DNA from: Bacilli bacterium | GTDB lineage: Bacteria > Bacillota_I > Bacilli_A > ML615J-28 > CAG-698 | NCBI GenBank assembly: GCA_028691905.1 | Contig: JAQUYJ010000016.1 | Span: forward strand, 1 to 13,811 | DNA length: 13,811 nucleotides | Direction of reading: 5' to 3' | Shown here: positions 13,305-13,811 of the stretch, in pieces | Numbering within the stretch: the stretch's first letter is position 1 | Layout: each line of letters opens with the position of its first letter | Made by a program: the position numbers and the translations under genes | Notes under the pieces: generated by a model | Told to the model about the DNA's origin: nothing | The model's input: only the letters and a program-made list of their open reading frames with translations | Database searches by the model: none

Positions 13305-13811
13305 AGTAATGTACCCGTTTCTTACTGACTTGCAATTGTACAAGCGTAATCAACATGATAATTCCAAATAAGATTAAAGCAGAAGCAGAAGCTTTCGACA
13401 ACTCACCCTGAACACTTCTATTTTCCAGTTTTTGATATGTATATCCAACTAATGTAATTAATAAATTAGGATCTGTCAACGGACCAAATCTTCCGTTAAA
13501 AATGGCAATAACACTCGAATATGCTTTAAAGGCACCAATGAATGAAGTGATTGTAATATAGGCAATCATTGGAGAAAGAAGTGGCACCGTAATTTTGGAA
13601 AATACTCTTCTTCTTGGGGTTGCATCAACTTGTGCTGCCTGATAGTATTGCTTATCAATACTTTGCATCCCCGATAGGAATACGAGAATTTTGAAAGCTA
13701 GTCCATTCCAAATAGTATAAATGGTCAAGACAAACAAGCAAGTCAGATAAGTTGGGTTCTGCCCCATAATCGGGCTTGTCCAGGGAACCGGATCCAATCC
13801 TATAGCCATTA
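13303..13811 (-). CDS. CUT1 ABC transporter permease (UgpA/MalF-like), N-terminus beyond the window
   Basis: The C-terminal about 168 residues of a membrane permease; the gene runs off the right edge, so the first visible methionine need not be the start. Family members are about 290-310 residues, so roughly 130 are missing. The visible part shows a hydrophobic segment at about 21-47, the EAA loop (KQYYQAAQVDATPRRRVFSKITVPLL, with the alanine pair at 58-59 of the visible part and the terminal VP), a following hydrophobic segment, and a last membrane helix near 143-158. It pairs with the downstream permease in the same operon. The promoter and any regulator or ATPase must lie further right. 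Confidence 0.9.
   Translation of the reverse strand, partial: MAIGLDPVPWTSPIMGQNPTYLTCLFVLTIYTIWNGLAFKILVFLSGMQSIDKQYYQAAQVDATPRRRVFSKITVPLLSPMIAYITITSFIGAFKAYSSVIAIFNGRFGPLTDPNLLITLVGYTYQKLENRSVQGELSKASASALILFGIIMLITLVQLQVSKKRVHY

Noticed and set aside
1..13811. Mycoplasma genetic code (TGA as Trp), CRISPR array, tRNA gene, insertion sequence
   Set aside because: TGA ends several genes and Trp is TGG throughout; no regularly spaced repeats, cloverleaf-like sequence, transposase or terminal inverted repeats were seen.

Overview
The window is AT-rich, and all thirteen protein genes lie on the minus strand, so transcription runs from high to low coordinates. TGA is used as a stop (glmU, rnmV, the aldo/keto reductase gene) and tryptophan is TGG, so the code is the standard bacterial one and not the Mycoplasma code. 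The block rnmV-rsmA-ispE-spoVG-glmU-prs is the classical Firmicutes gene order. The genes that sit among these in Bacillus subtilis (purR, ridA, small sporulation genes) are absent. Combined with a half-length GlmU and a surface nuclease locus, this suggests a low-GC, non-Mycoplasma member of the Firmicutes/Mollicutes borderland (Acholeplasma-, Izemoplasma-, Haloplasma- or Erysipelotrichia-like). That placement is inference.

Right part (7101-13811): an operon entering from beyond the right edge. It encodes a CUT1-type sugar ABC permease (cut by the edge), a second permease, a substrate-binding lipoprotein, a lipoprotein with a staphylococcal-nuclease domain plus putative OB folds, and a large lipoprotein with Ig-like, OB-fold and two tandem lamin-tail domains. 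It ends at a strong intrinsic terminator (7101-7131). No ATPase gene is visible. The gaps between these genes are 11, 53, 25 and 24 bp. The most economical reading is a cell-surface nucleic-acid scavenging system: the lamin-tail/OB lipoprotein binds DNA, the nuclease lipoprotein cuts it, and the importer takes up a product. The coupling is hypothetical; the domains and the layout are directly visible.

Middle part (3586-7052): a NERD-HRDC nuclease-like protein, then a promoter and a tightly overlapping operon: an aldo/keto reductase with two ferredoxin-type clusters, ribonuclease M5 (rnmV), 16S rRNA dimethyltransferase (rsmA) and ispE. Two junctions are ATGA overlaps, and rsmA/ispE overlap by a few codons.

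Left part (1-2723): spoVG with its own promoter and terminator, a short glmU with only the uridylyltransferase half, and prs with its own promoter and terminator. The prs and spoVG promoters each contain a dyad of the form ATCAT-N5-ATGAT, a possible shared operator. At the left edge a perfect sigma-A promoter (TTGACA, 17 bp, TATAAT) and a second TTGACA 100 bp further on point out of the window. This tandem arrangement is typical of rRNA or other stable-RNA operons.
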